DNA of 64,000 nt from Paraburkholderia fungorum (GTDB lineage Bacteria; Pseudomonadota; Gammaproteobacteria; Burkholderiales; Burkholderiaceae): assembly GCF_900099835.1 (NCBI RefSeq), contig NZ_FNKP01000001.1, forward strand, positions 1,612,001-1,676,000, read 5' to 3'. The position numbers were made by a program, and so were the translations under genes. Position 1 is the first letter of the stretch; the number at the start of each line of letters is the position of its first letter. Of the stretch, positions 26,909-36,516 are shown one piece after another. Below the pieces are notes generated by a model. It was not told the DNA's origin, searched no databases, and saw only the letters and a program-made list of their open reading frames with translations.

Positions 26909-28294
26909 ATGACACAAATAAAACCATCGCTGTTCGCCGCGCACGCCTACCTTCCGGACGGCTGGCGTCGCAACGTATTGCTGGAGTGGGACGCGGCTGG
27001 CACTTTAACGGGCGTCACGCCGGATGTAAAAGAAGCGCCTGCTGGCGTTGCCAAAGCAGCGGGTCCGATATTGCCAGGGATGCCGAATCTTCATTCGCAT
27101 GCGTTCCAGCGCGCGATGGCCGGCCTCACCGAATATCGCGCCAACGCCACCGACAACTTCTGGAGCTGGCGCGACCTGATGTACCGCTTCGCCGCGCGCA
27201 TCACGCCGGAAGGGCTGGCGAGCATCGCGCAATGGCTTTACATCGAGATGCTGAAAGCGGGCTACACGTCCGTGTGCGAATTCCACTACGTGCATCACAC
27301 GCCCGGCGGAAGCCGGTACGCGAATCACGCGGAACTTGCACAACGTGTCGTGGATGCAGCTTCCGCGAGTGGTATCGGCATGACGATGCTGCCGGTGCTG
27401 TATCAGTACAGCGGCTTCGGTTCGCGCGCGCCGCGTGACGATCAGGCGCGCTTCATCAATACGCCTGAGAGTCTGCTCGATCTGCTCGGCACGTTGCGTA
27501 CGGCGCGGCCTGAAAACGCGTCACTGCGTTATGGCGTGGCGCCACATTCGTTGCGCGCGGTGTCGGCGGATTCGTTGCGTGTGCTGCTCGGCGGCATCGA
27601 CGAGAAGGCGCCCGTGCATATCCACATTGCCGAGCAGACCGCCGAAGTCGAAGCGTGTATTGAAACCGAAGGCGCGCGTCCGGTGCAATGGCTGCTGGAT
27701 CGTTTCGACGTGGACAGCCGCTGGTGCCTTGTGCACGCGACGCATGTCGACCCGCACGAAACGCAGGCGCTCGCGAAAAGCGGCGCGGTCGCGGGTTTGT
27801 GCCTGACCACCGAGGCGAATCTCGGCGACGGCATTTTTCCGGCGCAGGAATATCTCGACGCGCAAGGGAGAATCGGTGTCGGCTCGGATAGTCACATCGG
27901 CGTCGATTGGCGCGCGGAGTTGCGTCTGCTCGAATACGGTCAGCGTTTGACGCGGAGGCAGCGCAACGTGCTTGCATCGGCGCAGGCCACGCACGTAGCG
28001 GACCGTCTGTTCGACGCCGCGCTCGATGGCGGCGCGCACGCAACGGGTCGCGCTGTCGGCGCGTTGCAGGCAGGAAGCCGCGCCGACTGGCTCGTACTCG
28101 ACGCGAATCATTCGAGCATTGCCGAGCATTCGAGCGATGCGTGGCTGTCGGGCGTCGTATTCTGCGAGCATGGCGAGACGCCGATTCGCGATGTGTATGC
28201 GGGCGGCGACAAGGTCGTCGACAATCGCAGGCATCGCGACGAAGAGGGCGCTTATGCGCGCTATCGCATCGCGCTCGCAGAACTGCTCGACTGA
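26909..28294 (+). CDS. hutF: formimidoylglutamate deiminase
   Basis: 461 residues. Amidohydrolase metal motif LHSHAFQRAMAG near residue 57, then a conserved WRDLMYRF, HIHIAEQTAEVEAC and GSDSHIGVDW. It hydrolyses N-formimidoyl-glutamate to N-formylglutamate and ammonia, the first step of the five-step hut route used by Pseudomonas and Burkholderia, as opposed to the HutG formiminoglutamase route. It is packed directly after hutI and 81 bp before hutG. Confidence 0.95.
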   Translation: MTQIKPSLFAAHAYLPDGWRRNVLLEWDAAGTLTGVTPDVKEAPAGVAKAAGPILPGMPNLHSHAFQRAMAGLTEYRANATDNFWSWRDLMYRFAARITPEGLASIAQWLYIEMLKAGYTSVCEFHYVHHTPGGSRYANHAELAQRVVDAASASGIGMTMLPVLYQYSGFGSRAPRDDQARFINTPESLLDLLGTLRTARPENASLRYGVAPHSLRAVSADSLRVLLGGIDEKAPVHIHIAEQTAEVEACIETEGARPVQWLLDRFDVDSRWCLVHATHVDPHETQALAKSGAVAGLCLTTEANLGDGIFPAQEYLDAQGRIGVGSDSHIGVDWRAELRLLEYGQRLTRRQRNVLASAQATHVADRLFDAALDGGAHATGRAVGALQAGSRADWLVLDANHSSIAEHSSDAWLSGVVFCEHGETPIRDVYAGGDKVVDNRRHRDEEGAYARYRIALAELLD

Positions 28295-28375
28295 CGCGGC
28301 CGATAAAGACGGCGCAAAATGAAGCGCGCAAGACTTGTTGAATAGATCCTTCGATCCAACCGATTCCGGGCTGAC

Positions 28376-29188
28376 ATGACTGCTTCGACTACTCCGCCGG
28401 TTTTCTCGCTGCATCAGGGAAGCCTGCCTTTGCTGATTTCGATCCCGCACCTGGGCACGCAAATCCCCGCCGACATCGCGGCCACGATGACGCCCGTCGC
28501 TCATCGCACTGACGATTGCGACTGGCATCTCGACCGTCTCTATGGGTTCGCGAAGCGGCTGGGCGCATCGATTCTCGCGCCGACTTACGCACGCTATGTG
28601 ATCGATCTGAACCGTCCGCCCGACGGCGCGAATCTGTATCCGGGCCAGGACACCACGGGTCTGTTGCCCGTCGATACCTTCGACAAGGAAGCGCTGTATC
28701 TCGACGGACATCTCCCTGACGAAGCCGAGGTTGCGCGCCGTCGCGATGCTTACTGGACGCCGTATCACCATGCTTTGCAGGGCGAGCTTGCCGCGTTGAA
28801 GGCGAAGCACGGCAAGGTGCTGCTGTGGGAAGCGCACTCGATCCGCTCGCACGTGCCGCGCTTTTTCGAAGGACGTCTGCCGGATTTCAACTTCGGCACG
28901 TCGAATGGCGCGAGTGCGGTGGCGGGTCTCGGCGAAGAACTGGCTGCGATCGTCGGGCGCGACGGCGGCTATACGGCAGTCGCGAATGGACGCTTCAAGG
29001 GCGGCTACATCACGCGGCAATACGGGCAACCGGCGCAGGGCGTACATGCGGTGCAACTCGAGTTGTCGCAGATCACGTATATGGAAGAGCAGATGCCTTA
29101 TGCGTATGACGAAAAACTCGCGGCGAAAGTCGAGCCTGTATTGCAGGCATTGGTGACGGCCGCGATGGAGCGCATCAACGCGGCTTGA
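28376..29188 (+). CDS. hutG: N-formylglutamate deformylase
   Basis: 270 residues of the N-formylglutamate amidohydrolase family: SIPHLGTQIP near the N-terminus, the catalytic DCDWHLDRLY region, WEAHSIRSHVPRFFEGRLPD and FKGGYITRQYG. It releases glutamate and formate, the last step of the hut pathway. It is the final gene of the operon and is followed within 50 bp by a strong terminator. Confidence 0.94.
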   Translation: MTASTTPPVFSLHQGSLPLLISIPHLGTQIPADIAATMTPVAHRTDDCDWHLDRLYGFAKRLGASILAPTYARYVIDLNRPPDGANLYPGQDTTGLLPVDTFDKEALYLDGHLPDEAEVARRRDAYWTPYHHALQGELAALKAKHGKVLLWEAHSIRSHVPRFFEGRLPDFNFGTSNGASAVAGLGEELAAIVGRDGGYTAVANGRFKGGYITRQYGQPAQGVHAVQLELSQITYMEEQMPYAYDEKLAAKVEPVLQALVTAAMERINAA

Positions 29189-29237
29189 TCCATTGAATCG
29201 GCGAATACGTGGTCCGATTCATTTTTCTCTTAAGCAG

Positions 29238-29277
29238 AACGGCGTCACGCAATTCACAAATTGCGTGACGCCGTTTT
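29238..29277 (+). terminator. terminator of the hut operon
   Basis: Perfect 17-bp arms (AACGGCGTCACGCAATT and its complement) around a 4-base loop, followed by a short T-run. Confidence 0.88.
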
Positions 29278-29399
29278 CGCGTCGGCTAGCACCGCAAAGG
29301 TGTAACAGCATGTGTCCGGCATTGCATGCGACCGTTTTCGCGTGGAACGTATAGAGCGTCGAAGATATTTGCCCGCGCCGGGTCAACGCTTTTCGCCAT

Positions 29400-29429
29400 A
29401 AAAAAAGCCCCGCTAATTGGCGGGGCTTT
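29400..29429 (-). terminator. terminator of the small His-rich gene (minus strand)
   Basis: AAAGCCCCGC/GCGGGGCTTT with a 6-base loop; read on the minus strand it is followed by a run of T (A-run 29400-29406). Confidence 0.85.
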
Positions 29430-29467
29430 GCGATGTGCGGAGCGCCCGGAAGGACACCGCATCACCA

Positions 29468-29608
29468 TTAGTGGCAGCGCTTTTCCCAGTGACCGTGGAC
29501 CTTCACCTTGTGGCAAACCGGGTGGTGGTGGTGTTCGTCGGCTTGTGCGGGAGCGACCGCGCTCAGGGTGACGATGGCTGCGGCAATGGCGAGAGCAAAT
29601 TTCTTCAT
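29468..29608 (-). CDS. 46-residue secreted His/Cys-rich peptide
   Basis: Start at 29608 with AAGGG eight bases upstream, so the gene is short but well signalled. Signal peptide MKKFALAIAAAIVTLSAVAPAQA, then a 23-residue mature peptide beginning DEHHHHPVCHKVKVHGHW. It is rich in His with two Cys, one near each end. Similar small periplasmic peptides are widespread in Burkholderiaceae; metal binding is a guess from composition. It has its own terminator downstream and stands as a single-gene unit. Confidence 0.75.
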   Translation of the reverse strand: MKKFALAIAAAIVTLSAVAPAQADEHHHHPVCHKVKVHGHWEKRCH

Positions 29609-29973
29609 TACAAAACCCTTAAGTCGATGTTGTGGAGCTTCCGATCCAGCACGTCTCGTGCCGGATCGGTCCGAAAGCATGCCACATCGAGCGCGTCGCG
29701 CGTAGGAACGTGGCGCGAATACTTGTGTCAATGCAACAGAGTGAGCGCTCCGCCACGTCGAAACGGCCTAATGGCGCGCAGTATCGTGTAATTCCGACAA
29801 GCCGGACCGCGCGGGCAGGCGTCGATTGCATCGACATGTACGCCTGAAAACGCGTGTAAGCCGGGATTGCGCGACGTGCGGCGATGCGTTTAACCTTTCA
29901 AATCGATGACGCGCATGATGAGGTTTATCGAGCGTATCGTCATGACATCGGGCAAAAGATGGAAGACCCAGCG

Positions 29974-30651
29974 ATGGAAGATTCCGACGAATTGCTGCTC
30001 CCGGTATGGCGGGCAAACCTGGTGCTGCTGACCCGCGAGGTCGGCGCCGCGACGCGTCTCGCGCGCATGATGACTTTCTCCGCGAGCTACCTCAAGTTGA
30101 TGCTGGCTGGCCAGCGCGAATTCAGCGAGGAATTCGTGCGCGGGATCGAAGCGGTTACGGGCCTGCCGAACGGCTGGATGAACGCGCCGCATACCGGGCA
30201 GGACATCCCTGCCAACGCGCGCGAAGCAATCGACAACGAGCAGCCGCTCGCGCGTTTTCGCGGCACCGCGCATCCGGTGCGAAAGAAGACGGTGTTGCGG
30301 CCACCCGAGCCGATTTTCGGTCAGCCAGGGCCTGCCAAACGCGTCGAAGAAGAAGCGCTCGATGCCGAAACGCATCGACGTCAGGCGTATTTGCGCAAGG
30401 TTCGCGATCTGGCGATTCAGGACGTGCGGCGTTTCGAGCGGCATCTGAGTCACGCGCCGGTCGATTTCGCGACGATGCGCTCGAAGGTCGAGGAAGTGAT
30501 CGCGTCCGCCGAGCTGGACGATCTGCTGCAGGCTGATCTCGCGGGACGTCTGGAACAGATCGAAAAGCATCGTCATTTGCTGCTGCGGCATGTGGAGAGT
30601 CTGCAGTCGCTGCTCGCGCAGCTTGGCGAAGCCGATGAGCGTGGCGGGTGA
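29974..30651 (+). CDS. HTH-type DNA-binding protein of unknown role
   Basis: 225 residues from the ATG at 29974 (GGAAGA seven bases before it); ATGs at 29959 and 29884 are also in frame. An N-terminal segment looks like a Cro/CI-type HTH: WRANLVLLTREVGAATRLAR, a second helix MTFSASYLKLMLAG, then FVRGIEAVTGLPNGWMN. The middle is Pro-rich; the C-terminal half is charged and helical. No family could be named beyond the HTH style. It precedes the DUF3857 gene on the same strand by 136 bp. Confidence 0.6.
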   Translation: MEDSDELLLPVWRANLVLLTREVGAATRLARMMTFSASYLKLMLAGQREFSEEFVRGIEAVTGLPNGWMNAPHTGQDIPANAREAIDNEQPLARFRGTAHPVRKKTVLRPPEPIFGQPGPAKRVEEEALDAETHRRQAYLRKVRDLAIQDVRRFERHLSHAPVDFATMRSKVEEVIASAELDDLLQADLAGRLEQIEKHRHLLLRHVESLQSLLAQLGEADERGG

Positions 30652-30787
30652 CGTATCTGATGACGAAGAGCGTTGATATCGGATTCGATTGCGGTTGCAA
30701 CGGCGTAGGGAATTTGAATCGCGCGCTCGGCGCGGGATTCGCCGCGAACCGGCGCGCCTCGAGCGCGCGGCGCAGCGCGCGCGGTTT

Positions 30788-32707
30788 ATGACGCGGCGTG
30801 GCGGGTTCATCGGAGTGGTGACCGTCGCCTGGGCGCTCGCCGCGTTGTCGGCGCCGCCCGCCGCATTCGCCGCCGACAACACCGCAGCAGCAACTTCTTC
30901 CGACGACCTCGCGCCCTCCACGATGGAGCGCGACGTCCACCTCTTCACGATCCAGAAAGACGGCTCGATCGAGGAGCACGACGACACCATTCTGCGCGCC
31001 AACACCGCGAGCGGTATCGACGATATCGCGCAGCGCTATGTGTGGTTCAACAAGGACATCGAGCAGGTGCAACTGCTGCGCGCGGAAACGATCGACCCGA
31101 ACGGCGTCGCGCATCCGGTCGGGCCCGAGGCGATTCGCGACGTGCAGGAGCCGCGTTCGGCTGGTGCGCCGAGTTTCGAGGACGGCGTGCTGCGCACAGT
31201 GATTTTCCCAGGTGTGGAGCCGGGCTCGCGTGTGCATCTCGCGTTTCGCAAGACACGCAGCAAGCCGTTGCAGGCGGGCACGTTTGCGTACCTCGTCGAG
31301 CCGACACGCGACCCGGTCGAGTTGCAACGCCTGATCTTCGATCTGCCCGCCGATATCCCGCTCTATGCCGACGCGCGTGGCTATGTCGCGGTGCCCCCGG
31401 TCACATCCAATGGACGTACCCGTTACGAGTTCGACTACCGCCACGGCCCCTACGCGCCGCTCGAAGCGGGCGCGGTCGGCTACGCGAACTGGGGCGACCG
31501 GCTGATGGTGTCGACGGTGCCGGACTTTGCGAGTTTCGCCGCGCGGTATCGCGAGCCCGCGATCGATCCGACCACGACCGATCCCGCGATTGTCCAGCTT
31601 GCACAGACACTGACAGCGAATGTCGCCGATCCGCGAGAGAAAGCCCGGTTGCTGTACGACTGGATGCGTCTGAATATCCGCTACGTCGCGCTGTTTCTCG
31701 GCGAGACGGCGGCGATTCCGCACCGGGCGGCCGATATCCTGCGCAACCGTTATGGCGATTGTAAGGACCACGTCGCGCTGTACGGCGCGTTGCTCGCGGC
31801 GGCCGGCATCCGCAGCGAGGCGGTGCTGCTCAACCTCGGCCCGTACTACAGCCTGCCCGACGTGCCGGGTTATGGGGCGAGCGCGATCAATCACGCAATC
31901 GTATGGATTCCAGAGCTTTCGTTATTCGCCGATACGACCGCGGGCGGAACCGCGTTCGGTTATTTGCCGGTGGCGGTGATGGACCGTCCGGTGCTGCTGG
32001 TGGACGACGGTGTGCTGTCTCGTACGCCCGCCACGCAATCTCGCGAACGCAGTGCGCGCGTGCAGATCGACGTCGATGAAAACGGCACGGCGGGTTACGC
32101 GTATCGCGTGGAAGATGCGGGTTTTACCGCGGAAATCGAGCGCAATACGTTTCGACGTTCGACGCGTCAGCGAGTCCAGCAGATTGCGGCCAACCGTCTA
32201 TTGCAGACGGGTTTGCACGGCACCGCGCAATTGCGCACGGACGACGTAAGCGCAACGAGCGGTCCGTTCGCGACGTCGATGCAGGGAAGCGTCGCGCATT
32301 TCGTGTGGCAGGACGGCACGACGGCGGTGCCCGCGTTGACGAGTTTCTCTGGCGGGATGGCATCGCAGGTGCAGGGCTGGCTGGCGGAGCCCGCGCGGAC
32401 CCAGCCGTGGGCCTGCATCGGCGGAGAGTTCGACGAGACGCTGGTGATGACGCTGCCGCGCTTTGTCCGCGTGACGGATTTACCGTCGGATACGACGGTG
32501 CAGGACCGCTTTCTGACGTTCTCGTCGCGCTATGTGTTCGATCCCGCGACGCGGGTGTTGCAGGTCGACCGGCATCTGAACGCGACGTTCGGCCATCAGA
32601 TGTGCTCGCCCGATGAGTTCGCGGGGATGAAGGACGACCTTGTGCGGATCGAGCGGGATCTGGATGGGGAGGTGGTGGTGAAGGCGGTTGATTCGACATC
32701 GAAATAG
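30788..32707 (+). CDS. exported DUF3857 and transglutaminase-like protein
   Basis: 639 residues from the ATG at 30788. N-terminal signal peptide (hydrophobic about 8-28, cleavage near FAAD). A DUF3857 domain covers about 45-240. The transglutaminase-like core follows: RYGDCKDH with Cys325, INHAIVWI with His369 and FADTT with Asp382 form the expected triad. The C-terminal 230 residues are beta-rich. Such proteins are periplasmic or outer-membrane linked; substrate and partner are unknown. The gene stands alone with no clear ribosome site. Confidence 0.88.
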   Translation: MTRRGGFIGVVTVAWALAALSAPPAAFAADNTAAATSSDDLAPSTMERDVHLFTIQKDGSIEEHDDTILRANTASGIDDIAQRYVWFNKDIEQVQLLRAETIDPNGVAHPVGPEAIRDVQEPRSAGAPSFEDGVLRTVIFPGVEPGSRVHLAFRKTRSKPLQAGTFAYLVEPTRDPVELQRLIFDLPADIPLYADARGYVAVPPVTSNGRTRYEFDYRHGPYAPLEAGAVGYANWGDRLMVSTVPDFASFAARYREPAIDPTTTDPAIVQLAQTLTANVADPREKARLLYDWMRLNIRYVALFLGETAAIPHRAADILRNRYGDCKDHVALYGALLAAAGIRSEAVLLNLGPYYSLPDVPGYGASAINHAIVWIPELSLFADTTAGGTAFGYLPVAVMDRPVLLVDDGVLSRTPATQSRERSARVQIDVDENGTAGYAYRVEDAGFTAEIERNTFRRSTRQRVQQIAANRLLQTGLHGTAQLRTDDVSATSGPFATSMQGSVAHFVWQDGTTAVPALTSFSGGMASQVQGWLAEPARTQPWACIGGEFDETLVMTLPRFVRVTDLPSDTTVQDRFLTFSSRYVFDPATRVLQVDRHLNATFGHQMCSPDEFAGMKDDLVRIERDLDGEVVVKAVDSTSK

Positions 32708-32714
32708 AGCGGCC

Positions 32715-32754
32715 TTAAAAAGACTCTGGTCACGCACACCCGCCGCAACCAGAG
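32715..32754 (-). terminator. terminator of the LivK-like gene (minus strand)
   Basis: CTCTGGT (32724-32730) pairs with ACCAGAG (32748-32754); on the minus strand the hairpin is followed by CTTTTTAAGG. Confidence 0.7.
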
Positions 32755-32783
32755 CCTCCATCAACCGCAATCTAAACCCTCGC

Positions 32784-33935
32784 TCAGGTCCCGCTCTTCG
32801 TCACGATCGGCACCCACGCACCGTTCTTCACCTGATACAGCGTCGATGCGCCGCTCTTCAGCGCGCCGGTGTTGTCGAACGAAATCTTGCCGGTCACGCC
32901 GTCGTAATCGATCGATTTCAACACCGGCCGGTACACCGCCGGCGAACTCGATTTGGCCTGCTCCATCGCCTTGATCGCGACCCACGCGCCGTCATAACCG
33001 AACGGCGCGTACGACAGGATATCCACGCCGAAACGCTTCTTGAACTTCGACGAAAAATCCTTGCCGCCGGGCAGTTGCGCGAGCGGGCGGCCATATTCCC
33101 AGGCCATCGCGCCTTCTGCCGCGTCGCCCGCGAGCTTGATGAAGTCCGGGTCCATCACGCCGCCGCCGCCGACCAGTTGCGCGTTGAGTCCGAGCTGCTT
33201 CATCCGTCGTGCGAAGCCTGCGGCCTGATTGTCCAGTCCGCCGAAGAACACCAGGTCCGCATTGGCGCCCTTGATCTTGGTGATTTGCGTGCTGAAATCG
33301 ACCGCGTGGTTGTCGGTGTATTCGTGCGCGACGATGGTGCCGCCGTGCGCTTTCACCGCTTTCTCGAACTCGTCGGCTTCGCCCTGGCCGAACGCGGTCC
33401 GGTCGTCGATGATCGCGATGCGCTTGGCCTTGGTGACGTCCACCGCATAAGCGCCCGCGTTGCCCGCGTTCTGAGCATCCGTGGAAATCACCATGAAGGT
33501 GTTAGCGAAGCCGCGTCCGGTAATGATCGGATTGGTCGCGGCCGGGTCGATCACCGGAATGCCGGACTGTTCGTACACTTGCGACGCGGGAATCGTCGTG
33601 CCCGAATTGAAGTGGCCGACCACCACGGCCACGCCCGAATCGACCAGCTTCTGCGCAGCCTGCACGCCGACGCGCGGGTCGGCCTGATCGTCCTGGGAGA
33701 CGATTTCGAACACCGCGACCTTGTCGCCGATCTTGATCTTCTGCGCGTTGGCTTCTTCGATTGCGAGGCGCACGCCGTTTTCCAGATCTTTGCCGTAGCC
33801 GGCGTTCGCGCCTGTCAGCGGCGCGGCGAAACCGATCTTCACGGGCAGGTCGTCGGCGAAACTGGCCAGCGGCGCAACGGCGAAGAGGGCGCCAACGAAC
33901 AGGGCAAGTGGTTTGAGCGTGTTGCGAAGACTCAT
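32784..33935 (-). CDS. branched-chain amino-acid (LivK-type) periplasmic binding protein
   Basis: 383 residues; AGGAG stands five bases before the ATG at 33935. Signal peptide ends ASFA-DD. The type I binding-protein fold begins VKIGFAAPLTGANAGYGKDL and includes VVVGHFNSGTTIPASQVYEQ and KAKRIAIIDDRTAFGQG. The family delivers leucine, isoleucine, valine or other amides to LivHMGF. No permease or ATPase genes are nearby, so it is a solitary component served by a transporter elsewhere. The gene ends in an intrinsic terminator. Confidence 0.92.
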   Translation of the reverse strand: MSLRNTLKPLALFVGALFAVAPLASFADDLPVKIGFAAPLTGANAGYGKDLENGVRLAIEEANAQKIKIGDKVAVFEIVSQDDQADPRVGVQAAQKLVDSGVAVVVGHFNSGTTIPASQVYEQSGIPVIDPAATNPIITGRGFANTFMVISTDAQNAGNAGAYAVDVTKAKRIAIIDDRTAFGQGEADEFEKAVKAHGGTIVAHEYTDNHAVDFSTQITKIKGANADLVFFGGLDNQAAGFARRMKQLGLNAQLVGGGGVMDPDFIKLAGDAAEGAMAWEYGRPLAQLPGGKDFSSKFKKRFGVDILSYAPFGYDGAWVAIKAMEQAKSSSPAVYRPVLKSIDYDGVTGKISFDNTGALKSGASTLYQVKNGAWVPIVTKSGT

Positions 33936-34582
33936 GGTCTCTCCTTCCATCGACAGTTTCAGGGTGTGAAAGCGGCAAGGCGGTAACGCCGGGTCGAAGC
34001 GCGAATCGGCACGCGGTTGGCGGGCCGTCACGCACATCGGCAGACTACGGATGACCGGTCGCGATTAACAATGCTGGAATACGCGCGCTCGGGCCGGATG
34101 ATTGAGTGGCGTCGGCGGGCATTCATGCGCGGGTCAATCTGGCGCGAATATAGAAAGCCAATTTGCGGTCGTCTTGGCAGTTCGAGGCGTTTTGAATGAG
34201 CATTTCGGCATAGCCCGCGCGGCGCGTGGGCGGGCAGGCCGCGAGCGCCGCGTGGAGAGTGCGGATTGCGGCATATGCTTAAGAGCGAAGGCGAAGGCTT
34301 TGAGATCGCCGCCGGGTTGGCGCGCGTGGGCAACCTGCGGTGGCGTAGACGCGTAGACGGTGGGGTGCGGCGGCCTGCGGACCGCTGGCGGGATAAATGA
34401 CCTTACGCCGCCGATGGCGCGGGGCGACAACGGCGGCAATGCTTCTGGGGATCGCCGGAGCTATGCCGGTCTCAGGCCTAACACCGCCTTCAACGCACCC
34501 GCGACTAACAACCCGCGCAAGTGCGCCTCAAAAAGAAACTGCTGCTTCTATCGGCCAGCCCCGAAGCGCCGGCCCTTGCTTC
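33936..34582. other. gap upstream of the LivK-like gene
   Basis: About 650 bp with several short open frames but no believable gene; G/C-rich and without recognisable repeats. It contains the promoter region of the LivK-like gene at its left edge. Confidence 0.55.
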
Positions 34583-35044
34583 TCAATGCTCGCCTTGCTG
34601 GCGCAACAACTCTTCCCGCAGACGCAGCAGCGGCGCTTTGGTTTCTTCGTCGGCCCAGGTGTCGAGGTCGTCGATTGCGCGCTGGCAGCCGTCGAGCACC
34701 AGGTCGAGATCGACCGGCACGTTGTTGTTCAGCGCGAATTCGATGGTCTCCGCGAACTGCTGGCACTCGTCCTCGCCGTACGAGATGTCGAGGTTGTCGG
34801 CGATCACTTCGGCGATATTGCTGCGCGCCTTGTCGTCAGCCGTCACCATGTCGACGATGCCGCGCGCCACCGCCGGCGAGTAATACAGCGCGATGTCGAG
34901 CCATTGCGCCGGGTCGAAATCGGCCTGATCGAACTGGTTCTCGAAATATTCGATCGCTTCCTGTTCGTGCGCTTCGTCGGCGTCGACGCTCATGCACAAC
35001 TGCTCAAAAAATTCTTCCCGCTCACTGCGGATATAACCGTCCAT
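34583..35044 (-). CDS. acidic conserved hypothetical protein
   Basis: 153 residues from the ATG at 35044 with GAGG upstream. Very rich in Asp and Glu throughout, with no hydrophobic segment, so soluble and cytoplasmic. The sequence is mostly helical, e.g. EQEAIEYFENQFDQADFDP. No domain was recognised. It is a solitary gene, divergent from the DUF4148 gene. Confidence 0.75.
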   Translation of the reverse strand: MDGYIRSEREEFFEQLCMSVDADEAHEQEAIEYFENQFDQADFDPAQWLDIALYYSPAVARGIVDMVTADDKARSNIAEVIADNLDISYGEDECQQFAETIEFALNNNVPVDLDLVLDGCQRAIDDLDTWADEETKAPLLRLREELLRQQGEH

Positions 35045-35280
35045 CGATGCCTCGTCTGCTGAATTCTGCGTAAATGCCTGATGCCTGAAAAAATGCGATG
35101 TGGAGAGGCAGGCGCCTGATCCACGTGGCACGCGGCACGCATTATAGGATGCCCGGCTGACAGCGGCGGTTTGCGGCGGCCCCGGCCGGACCAGCGCGAT
35201 GCTCGCGGATTGCCCGCCCACCAGGTAACAGTGCCTTCCTCGCCGGGGGGATTTTCCGCGCCGCATCGCTCGTTAGACTT

Positions 35281-35311
35281 CTGTTGACCGTTCGGGTCGA
35301 GTCAACAGGAG
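35281..35311 (+). promoter_or_regulatory. hairpin covering the DUF4148 ribosome site
   Basis: CTGTTGAC (35281-35288) pairs with GTCAACAG (35301-35308). The right arm shares bases with the AGGAG ribosome site at 35307-35311, so a folded leader would partly hide it. Confidence 0.35.
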
Positions 35312-35318
35312 AATTGAA

Positions 35319-35609
35319 ATGAAGGCAGTTTGGATGCGGTTGTGCGTCAGCGTGGCAGGATTAGTGGCGCTCGGCGCGGGGTTGGGCGTAACCCAGGCTC
35401 AGGCGGCAGGATTGACGCGGGCGCAGGTGCTCGCCGAGCTGGCCGACTATCAAAGCGTCGGCTACCAGTTCAGCGACGTGGACTACCCGCAAAATGCCAT
35501 TGAGGCGACTCGCAAAGTCGTGGCGCTGCGCGCGGAACGCGCGGCGGCTGCGGCAGCGAGCACTGCGAAAGTCGCAGACCGCGACGCCGGGTGGCCGAAG
35601 CGCGACTGA
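35319..35609 (+). CDS. DUF4148 secreted protein
   Basis: 96 residues; AGGAG seven bases before the ATG. A signal peptide with cleavage near AQAAG is followed by the family core LTRAQVLAELADYQSVGYQ and a helical C-terminal tail rich in Ala and Arg. DUF4148 proteins are small, periplasmic and multiplied in Burkholderiaceae; their function is unknown. A hairpin overlaps the ribosome site, so translation may be controlled. Confidence 0.88.
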   Translation: MKAVWMRLCVSVAGLVALGAGLGVTQAQAAGLTRAQVLAELADYQSVGYQFSDVDYPQNAIEATRKVVALRAERAAAAAASTAKVADRDAGWPKRD

Positions 35610-35649
35610 TCTTTAACGACTGCCGCCGACCATCGGTCACCCGCAACGG

Positions 35650-36516
35650 CTAGGCCGTCTCCGCAACCCACGCATCGAACCACTCGTGCGGCTGCGCGAT
35701 CTCGCTCTGCGCGGCCACCAGTTCGAGTTCGTACCGTCCGGCCTGCCAGGTTGTCTTGACCACGGCATTCACCGCCGCCACCGTATGCTCGAACGCCGCG
35801 CGAATCGAATCGCCGAGCAGCGTGCGCGCGACAAACACCGCACTGGTCAGATCGCCGACACCGACCGGCTGCCGGGCGAACGGATAAAGCGGACGCTGCG
35901 CCATCCACGCTTCGCGCTCGGTGACGACCAGCATGTTGAACCGGTCGGCGGGACTGTTGCGATCCAGCAGATGCTTGACCAGCACGAGCTTCGGCCCTCG
36001 TGCGATCACTTCGCGGCAGGCGGTCACCGCTTCTTCCAGCGTCTCGATCTCGCGGCCCACGAGGCGTTGCAATTCGGTATGGTTCGGCGCCATCGCGTCG
36101 GCGACTTCGGGCATCGTGCGGACCAGAAATTCCTGAATGCCGGGCTCGACCTTGCAGCCGCTGGCCGCGCCCATCACCGGATCGCAGAAATACCACGCGC
36201 GCGGATTGGCCGCCTTCACCGCCTTGACGATCTCCACTACCGACTGCGCCTGCTCGGGCGTGCCCAGATAGCCGGACAGCACCGCGTCGCAGCGCGGCAA
36301 CATGCCGATCGCGCCGATGCCCTCGACCAGTTCCTCCATCTGCGACGAGTCGATTGCGCTGCCGGTCCAATGGCCGTATTGCGTGTGATTCGAAAACTGC
36401 ACGGTGTTGAGCGGCCAGACGTTGACGCCGAGCCGGCGCATGGGAAACACGGCCGCGCTATTGCCGGCGTGTCCGAAGACAACGTGAGACTGGATGCTCA
36501 GAACGCTTTTTGTCAT
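35650..36516 (-). CDS. pdxY: pyridoxal kinase
   Basis: 288 residues of the PfkB/ribokinase-like vitamin kinase family. Begins [20 protein letters not shown], with the ATP/substrate signature [18 protein letters not shown] near residue 225 where the Asp is the catalytic base. It phosphorylates pyridoxal to pyridoxal 5'-phosphate in B6 salvage. Length and N-terminal signature fit PdxY rather than the multifunctional PdxK. The gene is alone, converging with the DUF4148 gene with a 40-bp gap. Confidence 0.93.
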   Translation of the reverse strand: MTKSVLSIQSHVVFGHAGNSAAVFPMRRLGVNVWPLNTVQFSNHTQYGHWTGSAIDSSQMEELVEGIGAIGMLPRCDAVLSGYLGTPEQAQSVVEIVKAVKAANPRAWYFCDPVMGAASGCKVEPGIQEFLVRTMPEVADAMAPNHTELQRLVGREIETLEEAVTACREVIARGPKLVLVKHLLDRNSPADRFNMLVVTEREAWMAQRPLYPFARQPVGVGDLTSAVFVARTLLGDSIRAAFEHTVAAVNAVVKTTWQAGRYELELVAAQSEIAQPHEWFDAWVAETA

